This document shows, one piece after another, positions 33,141-41,854 of a DNA stretch of 43,516 nt (position 1 is its first letter; every line of letters starts with the position of its first letter). A program made the translations under genes and the position numbers. The stretch is taken from contig NZ_VWPI01000164.1 in assembly GCF_015155755.1 (NCBI RefSeq), forward strand, positions 1 to 43,516. Direction: 5' to 3'. The notes under the pieces were generated by a model. It did not search any database. It was not told the DNA's origin and saw only the letters and a list, made by a program, of their open reading frames with translations. This stretch comes from Komagataeibacter sp. FXV3 (GTDB lineage Bacteria > Pseudomonadota > Alphaproteobacteria > Acetobacterales > Acetobacteraceae).

Positions 33141-34061
33141 ATGAGTGGCGTGATTGCGAAAAAAAAATGTGCGATTGTATTGAAGACCTATGCATGGGAC
33201 AGCTTCGTACAACTGCAGTTGCAACGGTTGCAGGTAACGTTTCCTGAAAACGATATTTTTATCTCTATTGATGAAACAAATGGTTTTACGGGAACCATTC
33301 CATATGAACGTGTGCTGCGCACATGTAATGCGGACATGCTGGCGTTAGGGTTTGCCAACCGGTTTGAAAAAGGCAGCCTGTTATGGTGGAACGCCGATTA
33401 CACCCATTATCAGGTGCAGTCCCGGATTCCGGATTATGATTACTACCTGTTCGTGGAATATGATGCCTGCATTGCCGGCAATGGCACCCGCCTGCTGGCT
33501 GACATGATCGCGGATGAGGCGGATTTCATATCCCATCCCATTGATGCGGGACCGGCATGGTACTGGCACCGCTTCCATACGGGTATTTACCCCGCAGGGC
33601 AGTTGCGGGCATCACTGAACTGCATTTCATTTTTTTCCCGTCGTGCCCTGACCCATCTGGCGCAACGGCGACGGGCAATGTCAGCCAATATGGATGAAAC
33701 GGGTTTCTGGCCGTTGGGGGAGGCCTTTGTCGCATCCGAAGTGGCGGCAGCGGACCTGACCTTCATTCCCCTGGCGCGGTATGGCGATGTTTCACGCTAT
33801 TCCTGGTTTCCGCCAATACTGTCAACGGATCTTGTGCTGCCACAAAGCGGGCATACTTTCCTTCACCCTGTGCTGGATCAGAAAAGGTATATTGCAAGCC
33901 TGCTGCGGCAGACGCATTTCGTGCGTCATTACTTTATGCGTGGCAGTGAGTTACGGCGCGAACTTGGCCGCTTTCCGGGTGCCGTATCACGGTGGCAGCT
34001 GTACCGTGCCGCCATGCTGCGTGCGACCGAACGGCTGCGGCAGATATGTGGCGCTCCGTAA
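33141..34061 (+). CDS. Putative glycosyltransferase-like protein, unclassified
   Basis: A 306-residue protein I cannot place in a named family. It opens with an alpha/beta pattern KKKCAIVLKTYAWDSFVQLQ and then NDIFISIDETNGF, like the nucleotide-binding start of GT-A enzymes. An acidic motif EYDAC at 106-110 after DYDYYLFV resembles a metal-binding DxD region. Later, SLNCISFFSRRALTHLAQRR and the acidic MDETGFWPLGEAFVASE recall the acceptor and catalytic half of GT-A proteins. It has no signal peptide or membrane helix. Single transcription unit: divergent from degT and convergent with rmlD, among exopolysaccharide genes. A role as a sugar transferase for the cell surface is inference from fold pattern and context. 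Confidence 0.55.
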   Translation: MSGVIAKKKCAIVLKTYAWDSFVQLQLQRLQVTFPENDIFISIDETNGFTGTIPYERVLRTCNADMLALGFANRFEKGSLLWWNADYTHYQVQSRIPDYDYYLFVEYDACIAGNGTRLLADMIADEADFISHPIDAGPAWYWHRFHTGIYPAGQLRASLNCISFFSRRALTHLAQRRRAMSANMDETGFWPLGEAFVASEVAAADLTFIPLARYGDVSRYSWFPPILSTDLVLPQSGHTFLHPVLDQKRYIASLLRQTHFVRHYFMRGSELRRELGRFPGAVSRWQLYRAAMLRATERLRQICGAP

Positions 34062-34069
34062 GGGTGGGT

Positions 34070-34954
34070 TCATGCCGGTTGTGACAGAAGTTTTTCCACA
34101 ACGCGCTCGACTTCAGGTTCCCACGGGCCGGGCGCACAACCAAACACCTGCCGCAGACGTGTGCAGTCAAGTCGCGCATCCGGCGGCCGCCGTGCGGGTG
34201 TGGGCCAGTCGGCGGTGGTAATGGCTTCCATGACGGGCTGCGGATTGCCCTGCCTGGCTGCGGCATTGACCGCCGTACACGCCAGATCGTACCAGCTTGC
34301 CTGACCCTGTCCGGTTGCATGGTAGATCCCGGCATAGTCCGGTTTCCATCCGGTATCACGGATCTGCCTTATGATATGCATGATGACATCCGCCAGTGCA
34401 TCCGCACTGGTCGGGTTGCCAATCTGATCACTGACAACCCGCAGGGTCGGCCGTTTGGTTGCCGCATCGACCATGGTGCGGACAAAGTTGCGGTTATAGG
34501 GCGAATAGACCCATGCCGTGCGCAGGATGATGCTGTCAGGTTGCGCCTGCAGCACCGCCTGTTCGCCATCCGCCTTGGTCCGTCCGTAGACCGATCGGGG
34601 ATCAACCGGATCGGTTTCCATGTAGGGACTGCCTTTATCCCCACTGAAAACATAATCGGTGGAAATATGGATCAGCGGAATATCCAGTTCGCGACATATC
34701 GCGGCAATGCGTGCGGGACCGGCATGATTGGCACGCTGTGCCCCCTCCACATCTGTTTCCGCGGCATCCACTGCGGTCCAGGCGGCGGCATTAACGACCA
34801 CGGACGGGTTATGCGCCCTGATGACGGCATCAATCGTATCGGGTTGGTCAAAGTCGAAATCCGGTCGCCCGACCCGTACCACACCGTCACGGGTGGATAA
34901 CGCCGTGGCAAGCTGGCCATGTCCCCCGGTTACCAGGATCGATTGCGTATGCAT
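34070..34954 (-). CDS. rfbD: dTDP-4-dehydrorhamnose reductase
   Basis: A 294-residue short-chain dehydrogenase that reduces dTDP-4-keto-L-rhamnose to dTDP-L-rhamnose with NADPH. The nucleotide motif is TGGHGQLATAL (9-19), AAWTAVDAAE follows, and the catalytic pair is in SVYGRTKADGE (YxxxK) after ISTDYVFSG. The ATG at 34954 is chosen; a GTG immediately before it is possible. It is last in the minus-strand polysaccharide operon, 119 bp after rmlC. rmlA and rmlB, needed upstream in the pathway, are not in the window. Confidence 0.92.
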   Translation of the reverse strand: MHTQSILVTGGHGQLATALSTRDGVVRVGRPDFDFDQPDTIDAVIRAHNPSVVVNAAAWTAVDAAETDVEGAQRANHAGPARIAAICRELDIPLIHISTDYVFSGDKGSPYMETDPVDPRSVYGRTKADGEQAVLQAQPDSIILRTAWVYSPYNRNFVRTMVDAATKRPTLRVVSDQIGNPTSADALADVIMHIIRQIRDTGWKPDYAGIYHATGQGQASWYDLACTAVNAAARQGNPQPVMEAITTADWPTPARRPPDARLDCTRLRQVFGCAPGPWEPEVERVVEKLLSQPA

Positions 34955-35073
34955 CACGTGCAGCTTCTTCTTTCATCTGAAACGGGAAGATCGGGCAGTT
35001 CCACGCCACTTCCGGAGATTGTTTGAAAATAAATCATTGATAAGAAATGATAAAACTTTTCAGGTGCTGTCTT

Positions 35074-35631
35074 TTATATATGAAACCAATCATCAACATT
35101 GGAGAAGGGAGAGGCTGCGGCATCCTTTTCCGACAGGATCGCGTCCTTTTCCGCAACAGGCCAGTCGATCGCCAGCAGCGGGTCATTCCAACGCACGGAC
35201 CGTTCGCACTCACGATCCCAGAAATCGGTGCATTTGTACTGCACCTCGGCATTTTCACTTAATGTGCAGAAGCCGTGCAGGAAGCCGGTCGGGATCCATA
35301 ACTGCGATCCGTTTTCCGCGGACAGGGTCGCGCCCACCCATTGACCAAAGGTGGGTGATCCCGCGCGGATATCCACGCCTACATCCCATATACTGCCGCG
35401 GGTGCAGCGGACCAGCTTGCCCTGCGCATGAGGGGCAAGCTGGCAATGCAGCCCGCGCACCACGCCGCGCTGGCATGACAGGCTGTGATTATCCTGCACG
35501 AAGGGGCCGGGAATGCCGATTTCCTTCATGCGGGCTGCGTTGAACGTTTCTGAAAAATAGCCGCGTTCATCGCCAAAACGCGGCGGGGTGAGCAGAATCA
35601 TGCCCGCAATGTTAAATGTCTGTATGTCCAT
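35074..35631 (-). CDS. rfbC: dTDP-4-dehydrorhamnose 3,5-epimerase
   Basis: A 185-residue cupin-fold enzyme that epimerises dTDP-4-keto-6-deoxyglucose at C3 and C5, just before the RmlD step. Signatures are PPRFGDERGYFSETFN, the catalytic-base histidine H62 in VVRGLHCQ, IWDVGVDIRAGSPTFGQW, and LWIPTGFLHGFCTLSE. The length is normal. The ATG at 35631 has AGGGA upstream. It follows the GH5 gene by 44 bp in the same operon. The interval to rmlD (34955-35073) is A+T-rich and may hold a minor promoter. Confidence 0.92.
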   Translation of the reverse strand: MDIQTFNIAGMILLTPPRFGDERGYFSETFNAARMKEIGIPGPFVQDNHSLSCQRGVVRGLHCQLAPHAQGKLVRCTRGSIWDVGVDIRAGSPTFGQWVGATLSAENGSQLWIPTGFLHGFCTLSENAEVQYKCTDFWDRECERSVRWNDPLLAIDWPVAEKDAILSEKDAAASPFSNVDDWFHI

Positions 35632-35675
35632 GGGATTCCCTGTTCTTCTGTCCGGGCGGTGCGGTCCTGTCCGCG

Positions 35676-36701
35676 TTATGGCTTGGCGTGGTTTAGGAAA
35701 GGCTTAATGGCCGTCATCTGCGGGCGGTCCTGGCCATGGTCGGGTTCAAGCGTAAACATGTAATTGCCCCATAGCGGCCCCGCCGCCCAATAGGTCCATC
35801 CATCCCACACATCCGCATTATCCCGCAGGTAGGACAGGATGGGGTCGAGCAGGGCAACGCATTCCGGCTGGCGGCTGACCCCGAATTCCCCCAGGAAGCC
35901 GTGTGCCTTGTGGGCATGTAGCCAGTCGGTGAAGGGCTTGAGGCGTGCAAGGGCCTGGTCTTGTGAAATACATGCCGGCTTGGTTCCCGACGCATCGGGA
36001 TCAAAATATTCATGCACTTCATAAACCAGACGGTTGGCAGGGTCGTGCAACTGTCCCAGCGCGTCACCATTCAGTTTCGGGAAACCCTGCGCGCTGTCCC
36101 AGCCAATGCCGGGCACAAGAATGGTATTATGGCTGCCTGCCTTGCGGATGGCGTCAATTGCGGCCTGCACCGAATTTTTCCATGCCTCGGCCGAATGCTG
36201 CTGCGGTTCGTTCATCAGGCCGAACAGGACATGCGGGTTATTGCCCAGTGCCTGTGCCAGCCGGGACCATAAATCGGCAAAGGCTGAATCCGGCACGCCA
36301 GCGGACCCGACTTCCTGCCCGCGGTAGCGCCCGTAATCATGGATATCCAGCACGGTTGTGGCATCCTTGCCCTGTGCATAGGCAATGAACTGCTGCACGC
36401 GCTGCAGTTCCCTTTCATCCAGCGGGCCATTCAGGGTCGGCTGAAGACGTTCCCATAATACCGACAGGCGGAATGTGTTCATGCCCTGCGCCGTAAAATA
36501 ATCCACCTCCGCAGGTTTGGGATAAAGGTAGTCATACCCGTAACGGCCCGGCAGCTTGGAGGAGGAATAGGCAGCCCCCGCAAGGTTTACGCCACGATAT
36601 GTCTGCGCAGCAGCATGCAGGGCAGGGGAAAGTGTCAGGGTCGCTGCGATCAGGCCGCCATACAGGCAGCGGCATAAGCGGGAAGAGGGAAATGATTTCA
36701 T
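35676..36701 (-). CDS. Secreted glycoside hydrolase family 5 (endoglucanase-like)
   Basis: A 341-residue exported enzyme. The signal peptide has hydrophobic GGLIAATLTLSPALHA and likely cleavage near HAAAQ. The (beta/alpha)8 barrel of GH5 shows RGVNLAGA, FRLSVLWERLQP, VLDIHDYGRY, the acid/base E165 in GLMNEPQQH, VYEVHEYFD, the nucleophile E270 in GFLGEFGVSR, and WDGWTYWAAGP. It should cleave beta-glucans or a beta-glucosidic bond in the polymer made by the same operon. The start overlaps the polymerase stop (ATGA at 36701-36698). A hydrolase in an exopolysaccharide operon may trim, release or clear mislocalised polymer, as seen with cellulases and alginate lyase in other systems. The substrate is not proved. 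Confidence 0.88.
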   Translation of the reverse strand: MKSFPSSRLCRCLYGGLIAATLTLSPALHAAAQTYRGVNLAGAAYSSSKLPGRYGYDYLYPKPAEVDYFTAQGMNTFRLSVLWERLQPTLNGPLDERELQRVQQFIAYAQGKDATTVLDIHDYGRYRGQEVGSAGVPDSAFADLWSRLAQALGNNPHVLFGLMNEPQQHSAEAWKNSVQAAIDAIRKAGSHNTILVPGIGWDSAQGFPKLNGDALGQLHDPANRLVYEVHEYFDPDASGTKPACISQDQALARLKPFTDWLHAHKAHGFLGEFGVSRQPECVALLDPILSYLRDNADVWDGWTYWAAGPLWGNYMFTLEPDHGQDRPQMTAIKPFLNHAKP

Positions 36702-38029
36702 GCGATATGCTCCGCTGCGGGCATAAGCCGGTTGAAACGGAATGATTTCGGACGTTCAGGCGCCTTTTCCCTGATTGCGGGTTCCGATGGCGCAACGACG
36801 CTGTTGGTCGTGCCATACAGGAACCACAGCAACGCCGCCGTCTTGATGGTAAAGACCGATGCGCCGATGCACAGGGATGTGGAAAAATAAAGCGAGATCA
36901 TCGCCTTCATCGATATGGCGGCTTCGGTCCGCGCCGGATGCAGGGTGAACAGCGCCAGCAGGAACAGCGTCAGCGGCAGGCCAAGGTTGTTGATGATATA
37001 GGCATAACCCGTATCGGCCGTGTACACCTGCGATGGCGCCATGGCGAACCATTGCGACAGGTTCCAGTAATCCAGCAGCCGACCGGAAAACAGCAGTCGG
37101 CCGGAAAAGTTGTCCCCGATGATGGAAGGCAGGATTCCGGGCATTTCGTGGTTGGCGCCCTGCAGCATCAGGCCCATCATCACCGTGACCGGCATGGCGA
37201 ACACCACGAAGCGTGAACGGTAAAGCGGCGTCACACGCAACAGGATCATGCCCAGCGCGCAGCCCGAGGCAAAGCGCGAATCCGCCAGCACGAAACACAG
37301 CGCGGACAGGAAGAACAGGAACGCATGCCGCAGCCGGGAGCCAAGGTTTGTACTGAGACACCATGCAAACCCGATGGCCGAGAAATTGCCCAGTGAATCC
37401 GGTTCCAGGAACAGAGACGACACACGGTGCGATCCGAATATGGACTGGAAAAACGTACGGGACGCGGCAGCCCCGCGGTTTCCGCTGATAAACAGGTTCG
37501 TATTGCTGTAATTGACCGTGCTGCTGCTGATGACGCCCTTGTTCACGTAATAGGTCCAGACATCGAATATGGTGCCGAACAGGTTGGTGAACAGCAGTTC
37601 GAAAAAGCCGACGAACATGATCATGGCCATCATCACCCACATGGTGCGCTCACCCGACCGCAGGGTGGATCGGGTGCCCAGCTGGTAAAAGACATACGCA
37701 ATGGCCAGGTCATGCAGGATCTTCATGTCCAGCCGGGGATTGATCAGCTTGGCCCCGATCTCGAAACAGATCATCACACCCGTAATGCGCACCACGGCAG
37801 GGGAAATCGTGTTGCGCACTTCGATAAACGCCAGAAAGATTATGGCCAGTTCGCACAGCACGATTTCCGAACTGCGGATCGTAATGACATGGCGTGTGTT
37901 AATGAAACACAGGACAAGGTTGAAGATTGCCCCGGCCACCACCAGCCACGATACGCCATCCGCCCGTGACAGGACGGGTGCGCTGGCCATGGACCGGTGG
38001 GGAAGGTGGGCATGCGCTGTGGCAGACAT
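36698..38029 (-). CDS. Wzy/GumE-like polysaccharide polymerase (membrane protein)
   Basis: A 443-residue inner-membrane protein with about a dozen hydrophobic segments, for example GVSWLVVAGAIFNLVLCFI near the start and GLPLTLFLLALFTLHP near the end. It has a large central loop (FRSIFG-like region to PDSLGNFSAIGFAWCLS, then LLFSGRLLDYWNLSQW). This topology fits O-antigen polymerases and the xanthan polymerase GumE, which join lipid-linked repeat units in the periplasm. Sequence signatures in the class are weak, so the call rests on topology and neighbours. The ATG at 38029 (MSATAHAHL) is selected because it lies 13 bp after the acyltransferase stop; the open frame upstream overlaps that gene. 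It overlaps the GH5 start by four bases. Confidence 0.7.
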   Translation of the reverse strand: MSATAHAHLPHRSMASAPVLSRADGVSWLVVAGAIFNLVLCFINTRHVITIRSSEIVLCELAIIFLAFIEVRNTISPAVVRITGVMICFEIGAKLINPRLDMKILHDLAIAYVFYQLGTRSTLRSGERTMWVMMAMIMFVGFFELLFTNLFGTIFDVWTYYVNKGVISSSTVNYSNTNLFISGNRGAAASRTFFQSIFGSHRVSSLFLEPDSLGNFSAIGFAWCLSTNLGSRLRHAFLFFLSALCFVLADSRFASGCALGMILLRVTPLYRSRFVVFAMPVTVMMGLMLQGANHEMPGILPSIIGDNFSGRLLFSGRLLDYWNLSQWFAMAPSQVYTADTGYAYIINNLGLPLTLFLLALFTLHPARTEAAISMKAMISLYFSTSLCIGASVFTIKTAALLWFLYGTTNSVVAPSEPAIREKAPERPKSFRFNRLMPAAEHIA

Positions 38030-38042
38030 GACTATTCCCGTA

Positions 38043-39221
38043 TCAGACGCGTGACGCATGGGTATCCGCACCCTGCCGTGGGGAAACCGGACGGACAGGG
38101 GACGGCTGGACAAGCAGCGCATTACCCAGCCGTCTGCCAAGGTTATGCAGGGGCAGTTCCAGTACATTATAGGTTATGGCCGCCAGTGCAGTGGTCAGCA
38201 CGACGGTCACGATCCCCAGTCCCGCCTGGGTGAGGGAGGGATGTGACAGCATGGCGGAGGTCCCCACGACATGGCCCATCATGCTGAACACCATCAGCAT
38301 GATGGGCAGGTGCAGCAGGTAAATGCCATAGGACAGTTCCCCAATGGCGATGACCGGCCTGCTGAGCAGCACGCGGTACTGCCGTCCCGATGCATACAGG
38401 TCACGGATCAGTATGAAGGCCGCGACAGTTTCAATCATGTCGGGGATACGTTCGGGCAGGCCGGATCCGGCAAGGGCATAACGGTCATACAGCAGCACGA
38501 CCAGCGCCAGCAGCGCATAAAGTCCGTGACGGGGGGAAAGTGTCGTCGGCAGCAGCGGAATCAGCGCGCCGGCACCAAAGGAGAGGGCAAAGACCGTACC
38601 CACCTCATGCGGCAGGGGCAGCAGGGCAATGGCCGCAAGGCCCACCAGGGTCACCACCCGCAGCCGTGGCGCGCGCACCAGCCAGAACAGGAACGGAAAG
38701 GCCACGGAATACATGAGTTCCACCCGCAGCGACCACATCGGCCCATTATAACGGGTGAAAACGCCCGCGACCGACATGACTGTGTTGCGGATGGATACGG
38801 GCGTCTGCAGATTACGCGACAGCCACCCGACAAAAACCCCGTCACCAACCCATCCGCGCGCAACAATCATGCTGGCAATGGCCAGCCCGATGGAAAACCA
38901 CAGCAGCGGATAGATCCTGAATACGCGCTTGATATAGAAACTGCCAACAATCCGGCCCGTCAGGCGCGTATATTTACGTAATGACAGCGACAGGACGCAT
39001 CCGCTGAGTACAAAGAACAGCACCACCGCCGCTTCCGCATTGAATGCGTAGGTCACGATGTCATGCACGGCCGCCTGCCCCCCCGTGCGTTGCGGGTTCT
39101 GGTACCGAAAAACCTGTATGGCATGCCCGAACAGCACCACAAGGCATGCAACGCCACGCAGGGATGTCAGCTGGTGCAGATAATTTCGTTCCGTTCCCGA
39201 AGTTTCTGTCACAGACGACAT
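38043..39221 (-). CDS. Acyltransferase family 3 (membrane O-acyltransferase)
   Basis: A 392-residue membrane protein that transfers acyl groups, usually acetyl, to sugars of a lipid-linked or nascent polymer. The N-terminal family signature is LTSLRGVACLVVLFGHAIQ, containing the RG and the conserved His of helix 1. SLRKYTRLTGRIVGSFYIKRVFRIYPLLW is the arginine-rich second signature, and LSYGIYLLHLPIM the C-terminal one. Ten or more hydrophobic helices follow. The ATG at 39221 has GGGGGA about eight bases upstream; an ATG at 39266 is an alternative. It is first in the minus-strand operon. In acetan and xanthan clusters similar proteins (GumF/GumG type) acetylate the repeat unit. Confidence 0.88.
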   Translation of the reverse strand: MSSVTETSGTERNYLHQLTSLRGVACLVVLFGHAIQVFRYQNPQRTGGQAAVHDIVTYAFNAEAAVVLFFVLSGCVLSLSLRKYTRLTGRIVGSFYIKRVFRIYPLLWFSIGLAIASMIVARGWVGDGVFVGWLSRNLQTPVSIRNTVMSVAGVFTRYNGPMWSLRVELMYSVAFPFLFWLVRAPRLRVVTLVGLAAIALLPLPHEVGTVFALSFGAGALIPLLPTTLSPRHGLYALLALVVLLYDRYALAGSGLPERIPDMIETVAAFILIRDLYASGRQYRVLLSRPVIAIGELSYGIYLLHLPIMLMVFSMMGHVVGTSAMLSHPSLTQAGLGIVTVVLTTALAAITYNVLELPLHNLGRRLGNALLVQPSPVRPVSPRQGADTHASRV

Positions 39222-39538
39222 CGTCGGTTCCCCCGGTGCATGAATGGCATGGCGTGATGAAGGCAATACAGTGATTCTGTTATGGCGTAATCAGCGTATC
39301 AGAATATAAATGTAGAAAACATGCAAAATGTGCCTACACAATTCTTTGTGCCGCCGCCTTTATCACGGCACGATCATGTCATGATCCTGCCGCAATCACA
39401 CTGTGGATTTGGCGCAACGCAAATGGGGTCGCGCGCTGGCCCGGCCATAATTGCAAGATCGATATGAACCCCAGGGGCCGCACGCCATGCGCATGCGGCC
39501 TGCCGCCACTGTGGCGCACGGCAGGAGACTATAGTTCC
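39222..39538. other. Divergent promoter region of the two exopolysaccharide operons
   Basis: This 317-bp region lies between the acyltransferase and GumK-like starts. A moderately A+T-rich core (39290-39350) probably contains the promoters; I do not see a convincing -35/-10 pair to name. An open frame from 39464 extends the GumK-like gene but begins with non-homologous residues. No terminator is seen. Confidence 0.45.
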
Positions 39539-40648
39539 ATGACGCGCTCCCTGTTTATTTCCGTCCATGATTTCAGGAGCTTGCGCAAGGCGAGTGTCCA
39601 TTTTATCGCAGCGGAGATGGCCCGCCGTGGCCCGACAGCCTTCCTGTCCATCGGGTTAAGTGCGCTGTCGCTGCGACGCGGTGATACGCGCGCCAGCCTT
39701 GCGGACCGCGCCAACCGGGTGGAAACGGTGGATGGCGTGGAATGCTATCTGTGGCGCATGAAATGGCATCCGTTCAACATGCGCCGTGCGGCGCTGGCCC
39801 CGGTGGAGCGGGGGCTGTTCTGGCTGTATCGCCAGATGCTGCCCGCCATTGCACGAAAATGGATACGGCGTGCCGATACTGTCTTTATTGAATCCGGCAT
39901 GGCACCGATATTTATTGCCGATGTCAGGAAACTTAATCCGTCGGCCCGCATTATTTACCTGATGTCCGACGATCTGGAAGTCGTAGGCTGTGCGGATACC
40001 ATCAAGAATGATTTTGTGCGAAATTTCGACATGATCGACACGGTGCGCATGCCTTCGCGCTATCTGCTTGACCGTCTGCCCCATGCGCGTTCGGCCGTTT
40101 TCGCACCGCATGGCATTGATCGTGGCATTGCCGAAAAAACCTATCCCAATCCCTATACACCCGGTCGGACCAGTTGCGTCTCGATCGGGTCAATGCTGTT
40201 TGACCGCAGCTTTTTCCAGATCGCGGCGTCACTGCGGCCGGACATTGATTTCCATATTATCGGTGCGGGCCGTGCGGCGGACGGGCTGGTGGCGGACAAT
40301 ATCATCATCCATCCCGAAATGGCGTTTGAACGTACGCTGTCCTATCTCCAGCACGCCAGTTTTGGCGTCGCACCCTATCGTGACGCCAATACGCCGCGTT
40401 ATCTGCTAGATACGTCACTCAAGCTGCGGCAGTTTGCGCTGTTTGGCATTCCCGCAGTCTGTCCCGATTTTGCACTGAACGATACGGCCGGGCGGTATGG
40501 GTACCGGCCGGGGGACGCACAATCCATCGGGCATGCGATTGATGCGGCGCTGCACGCATCGGACGTGATCGAGCTTGATGCCCATAGCTGGCCCGAAATC
40601 GTGCAGCGTATCCTGACCCCCGAAGCCTATCCCGACACGCATGTCTGA
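39539..40648 (+). CDS. GumK-like glucuronosyltransferase (GT70 type)
   Basis: A 369-residue peripheral membrane glycosyltransferase of GT-B fold. FISVHDFRSLRKASVHFIAAEMA is the typical GumK start. IYLMSDDLEVVG, FDMIDTVRMPSRYLLDRLP and FAPHGIDR mark the inter-domain part, and IGSMLFDRSFFQIAA with FGVAPYRDANTPRYLLDTSLKLRQFALFGIPAVCP the C-terminal donor-binding domain. GumK adds glucuronic acid to the lipid-linked oligosaccharide of xanthan; acetan has a similar glucuronosyl step. The ATG at 39539 has AGGAG about eleven bases upstream and begins the homologous region. It opens the plus-strand operon; the next gene is 45 bp on. Confidence 0.85.
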   Translation: MTRSLFISVHDFRSLRKASVHFIAAEMARRGPTAFLSIGLSALSLRRGDTRASLADRANRVETVDGVECYLWRMKWHPFNMRRAALAPVERGLFWLYRQMLPAIARKWIRRADTVFIESGMAPIFIADVRKLNPSARIIYLMSDDLEVVGCADTIKNDFVRNFDMIDTVRMPSRYLLDRLPHARSAVFAPHGIDRGIAEKTYPNPYTPGRTSCVSIGSMLFDRSFFQIAASLRPDIDFHIIGAGRAADGLVADNIIIHPEMAFERTLSYLQHASFGVAPYRDANTPRYLLDTSLKLRQFALFGIPAVCPDFALNDTAGRYGYRPGDAQSIGHAIDAALHASDVIELDAHSWPEIVQRILTPEAYPDTHV

Positions 40649-40693
40649 ATACAGGCCTGTCCCTGCGTAACGTATTAGGAAAGAGCGAATAAC

Positions 40694-41854
40694 ATGACTG
40701 AGGCAGGTGAGAACGGACCACGCATTTCGGTCGTCATGGCAACCTATAACGGGGCCACCCATATCCGCGAACAACTGGACAGCCTGGCGGCACAGACGTG
40801 CCTGCCGGCCGAACTGGTCGTGACGGATGATGGTTCGACCGATGCCACGCTGGACATCGTGGCCGATTTTGCCCGCACCGCGCCCTTTCCGGTGCAGATT
40901 CACCGCAATGCGAAACGCTTTGGCTACAAGGGCAATTTCATGCATGCGGTCAGCCTGAGTTCAGGCGACCTGATTTCCTTCTGCGATCAGGATGATTTCT
41001 GGAAAAGCGATAATCTGGAACGTGTGCGGCAGGCGTTCATGAACGACCCGGACGTGCTGATGGTCTTTCATAACGCGCATCTGGTGAATGAAGGGCGCGC
41101 GCCCATATCACCCTTTTACGCAACCCCGCCCGTTCCCCCCGTTTCGCGTCCGCTGACGTTGCAGCCATGGTGCTTTTCCTATGGCTTCATGCAGACATTC
41201 CGCGCGGACCTGAAGCCCGCCGGCGCCCTGTGGGCCCGCATGGGCGATCATTACAACCCGGGCAAGGAAATGGGGCATGACCTGTTCTTCTTCCTTGTCG
41301 CGTCCGGTGTCGGGACCATTGTCTATCTGGATGAAGAACTGACGGAATACCGGCTGCATGGTGGCAATACGGTGGGGTCGGGCAAGCGTACCAAACCGAC
41401 ATTCGTGGATCGCTGGCGTTACCGGCTGGAAGACCGGGCCGATACCTATCGCTACCTTGCCCGCATGACAGCACAGGACAGCAGGATGTTTGCCGATCTG
41501 GCCCAGACGCCATCATGGTCGGAAACCATGCGTAACCGTGCCCGCGTCGCCGCCGAGGCATGGCGCGGGCTGGAACCGCTTTATCTCCTGCGCGCCGAAG
41601 TCTGTTCGGGCACCCTGCCACGCCGTATCGCGGCCTTTGTGCAACTGGTGCGGGAAGGGGGATATAGCGAACGTTCGTTCTGGACCTTCGGCAATCGCGC
41701 CATGTACAAGGATTTCGCGCTGGGCGTCGTGCTTGCGCCACTGGTACGTCGGTTCGGCCGGGAATCATCGCGCACCGATCGCGCCTGCCACCGCGGGAGC
41801 GCCCATGACGTGCCTGTATCGCAGGTCGCCCCCGTGCAGGCCGTCGCGGCATGA
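40694..41854 (+). CDS. Glycosyltransferase family 2, probably rhamnosyltransferase-like
   Basis: A 386-residue GT-A enzyme. The nucleotide-binding segment is ISVVMATYNGATHIREQLDS followed by VVTDDGSTDATLD, and the metal-binding region is SFCDQDDFW (D98, D100, D101). Later, KEMGHDLFFFLVASG and EELTEYRLHGGNTVG match the acceptor part of rhamnosyltransferase-like GT2 proteins (RHGGNxxG motif). With rmlC and rmlD nearby, adding L-rhamnose to the side chain is a reasonable guess. Its stop overlaps the next start (ATGA at 41851-41854), so translation is coupled. Confidence 0.85.
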   Translation: MTEAGENGPRISVVMATYNGATHIREQLDSLAAQTCLPAELVVTDDGSTDATLDIVADFARTAPFPVQIHRNAKRFGYKGNFMHAVSLSSGDLISFCDQDDFWKSDNLERVRQAFMNDPDVLMVFHNAHLVNEGRAPISPFYATPPVPPVSRPLTLQPWCFSYGFMQTFRADLKPAGALWARMGDHYNPGKEMGHDLFFFLVASGVGTIVYLDEELTEYRLHGGNTVGSGKRTKPTFVDRWRYRLEDRADTYRYLARMTAQDSRMFADLAQTPSWSETMRNRARVAAEAWRGLEPLYLLRAEVCSGTLPRRIAAFVQLVREGGYSERSFWTFGNRAMYKDFALGVVLAPLVRRFGRESSRTDRACHRGSAHDVPVSQVAPVQAVAA

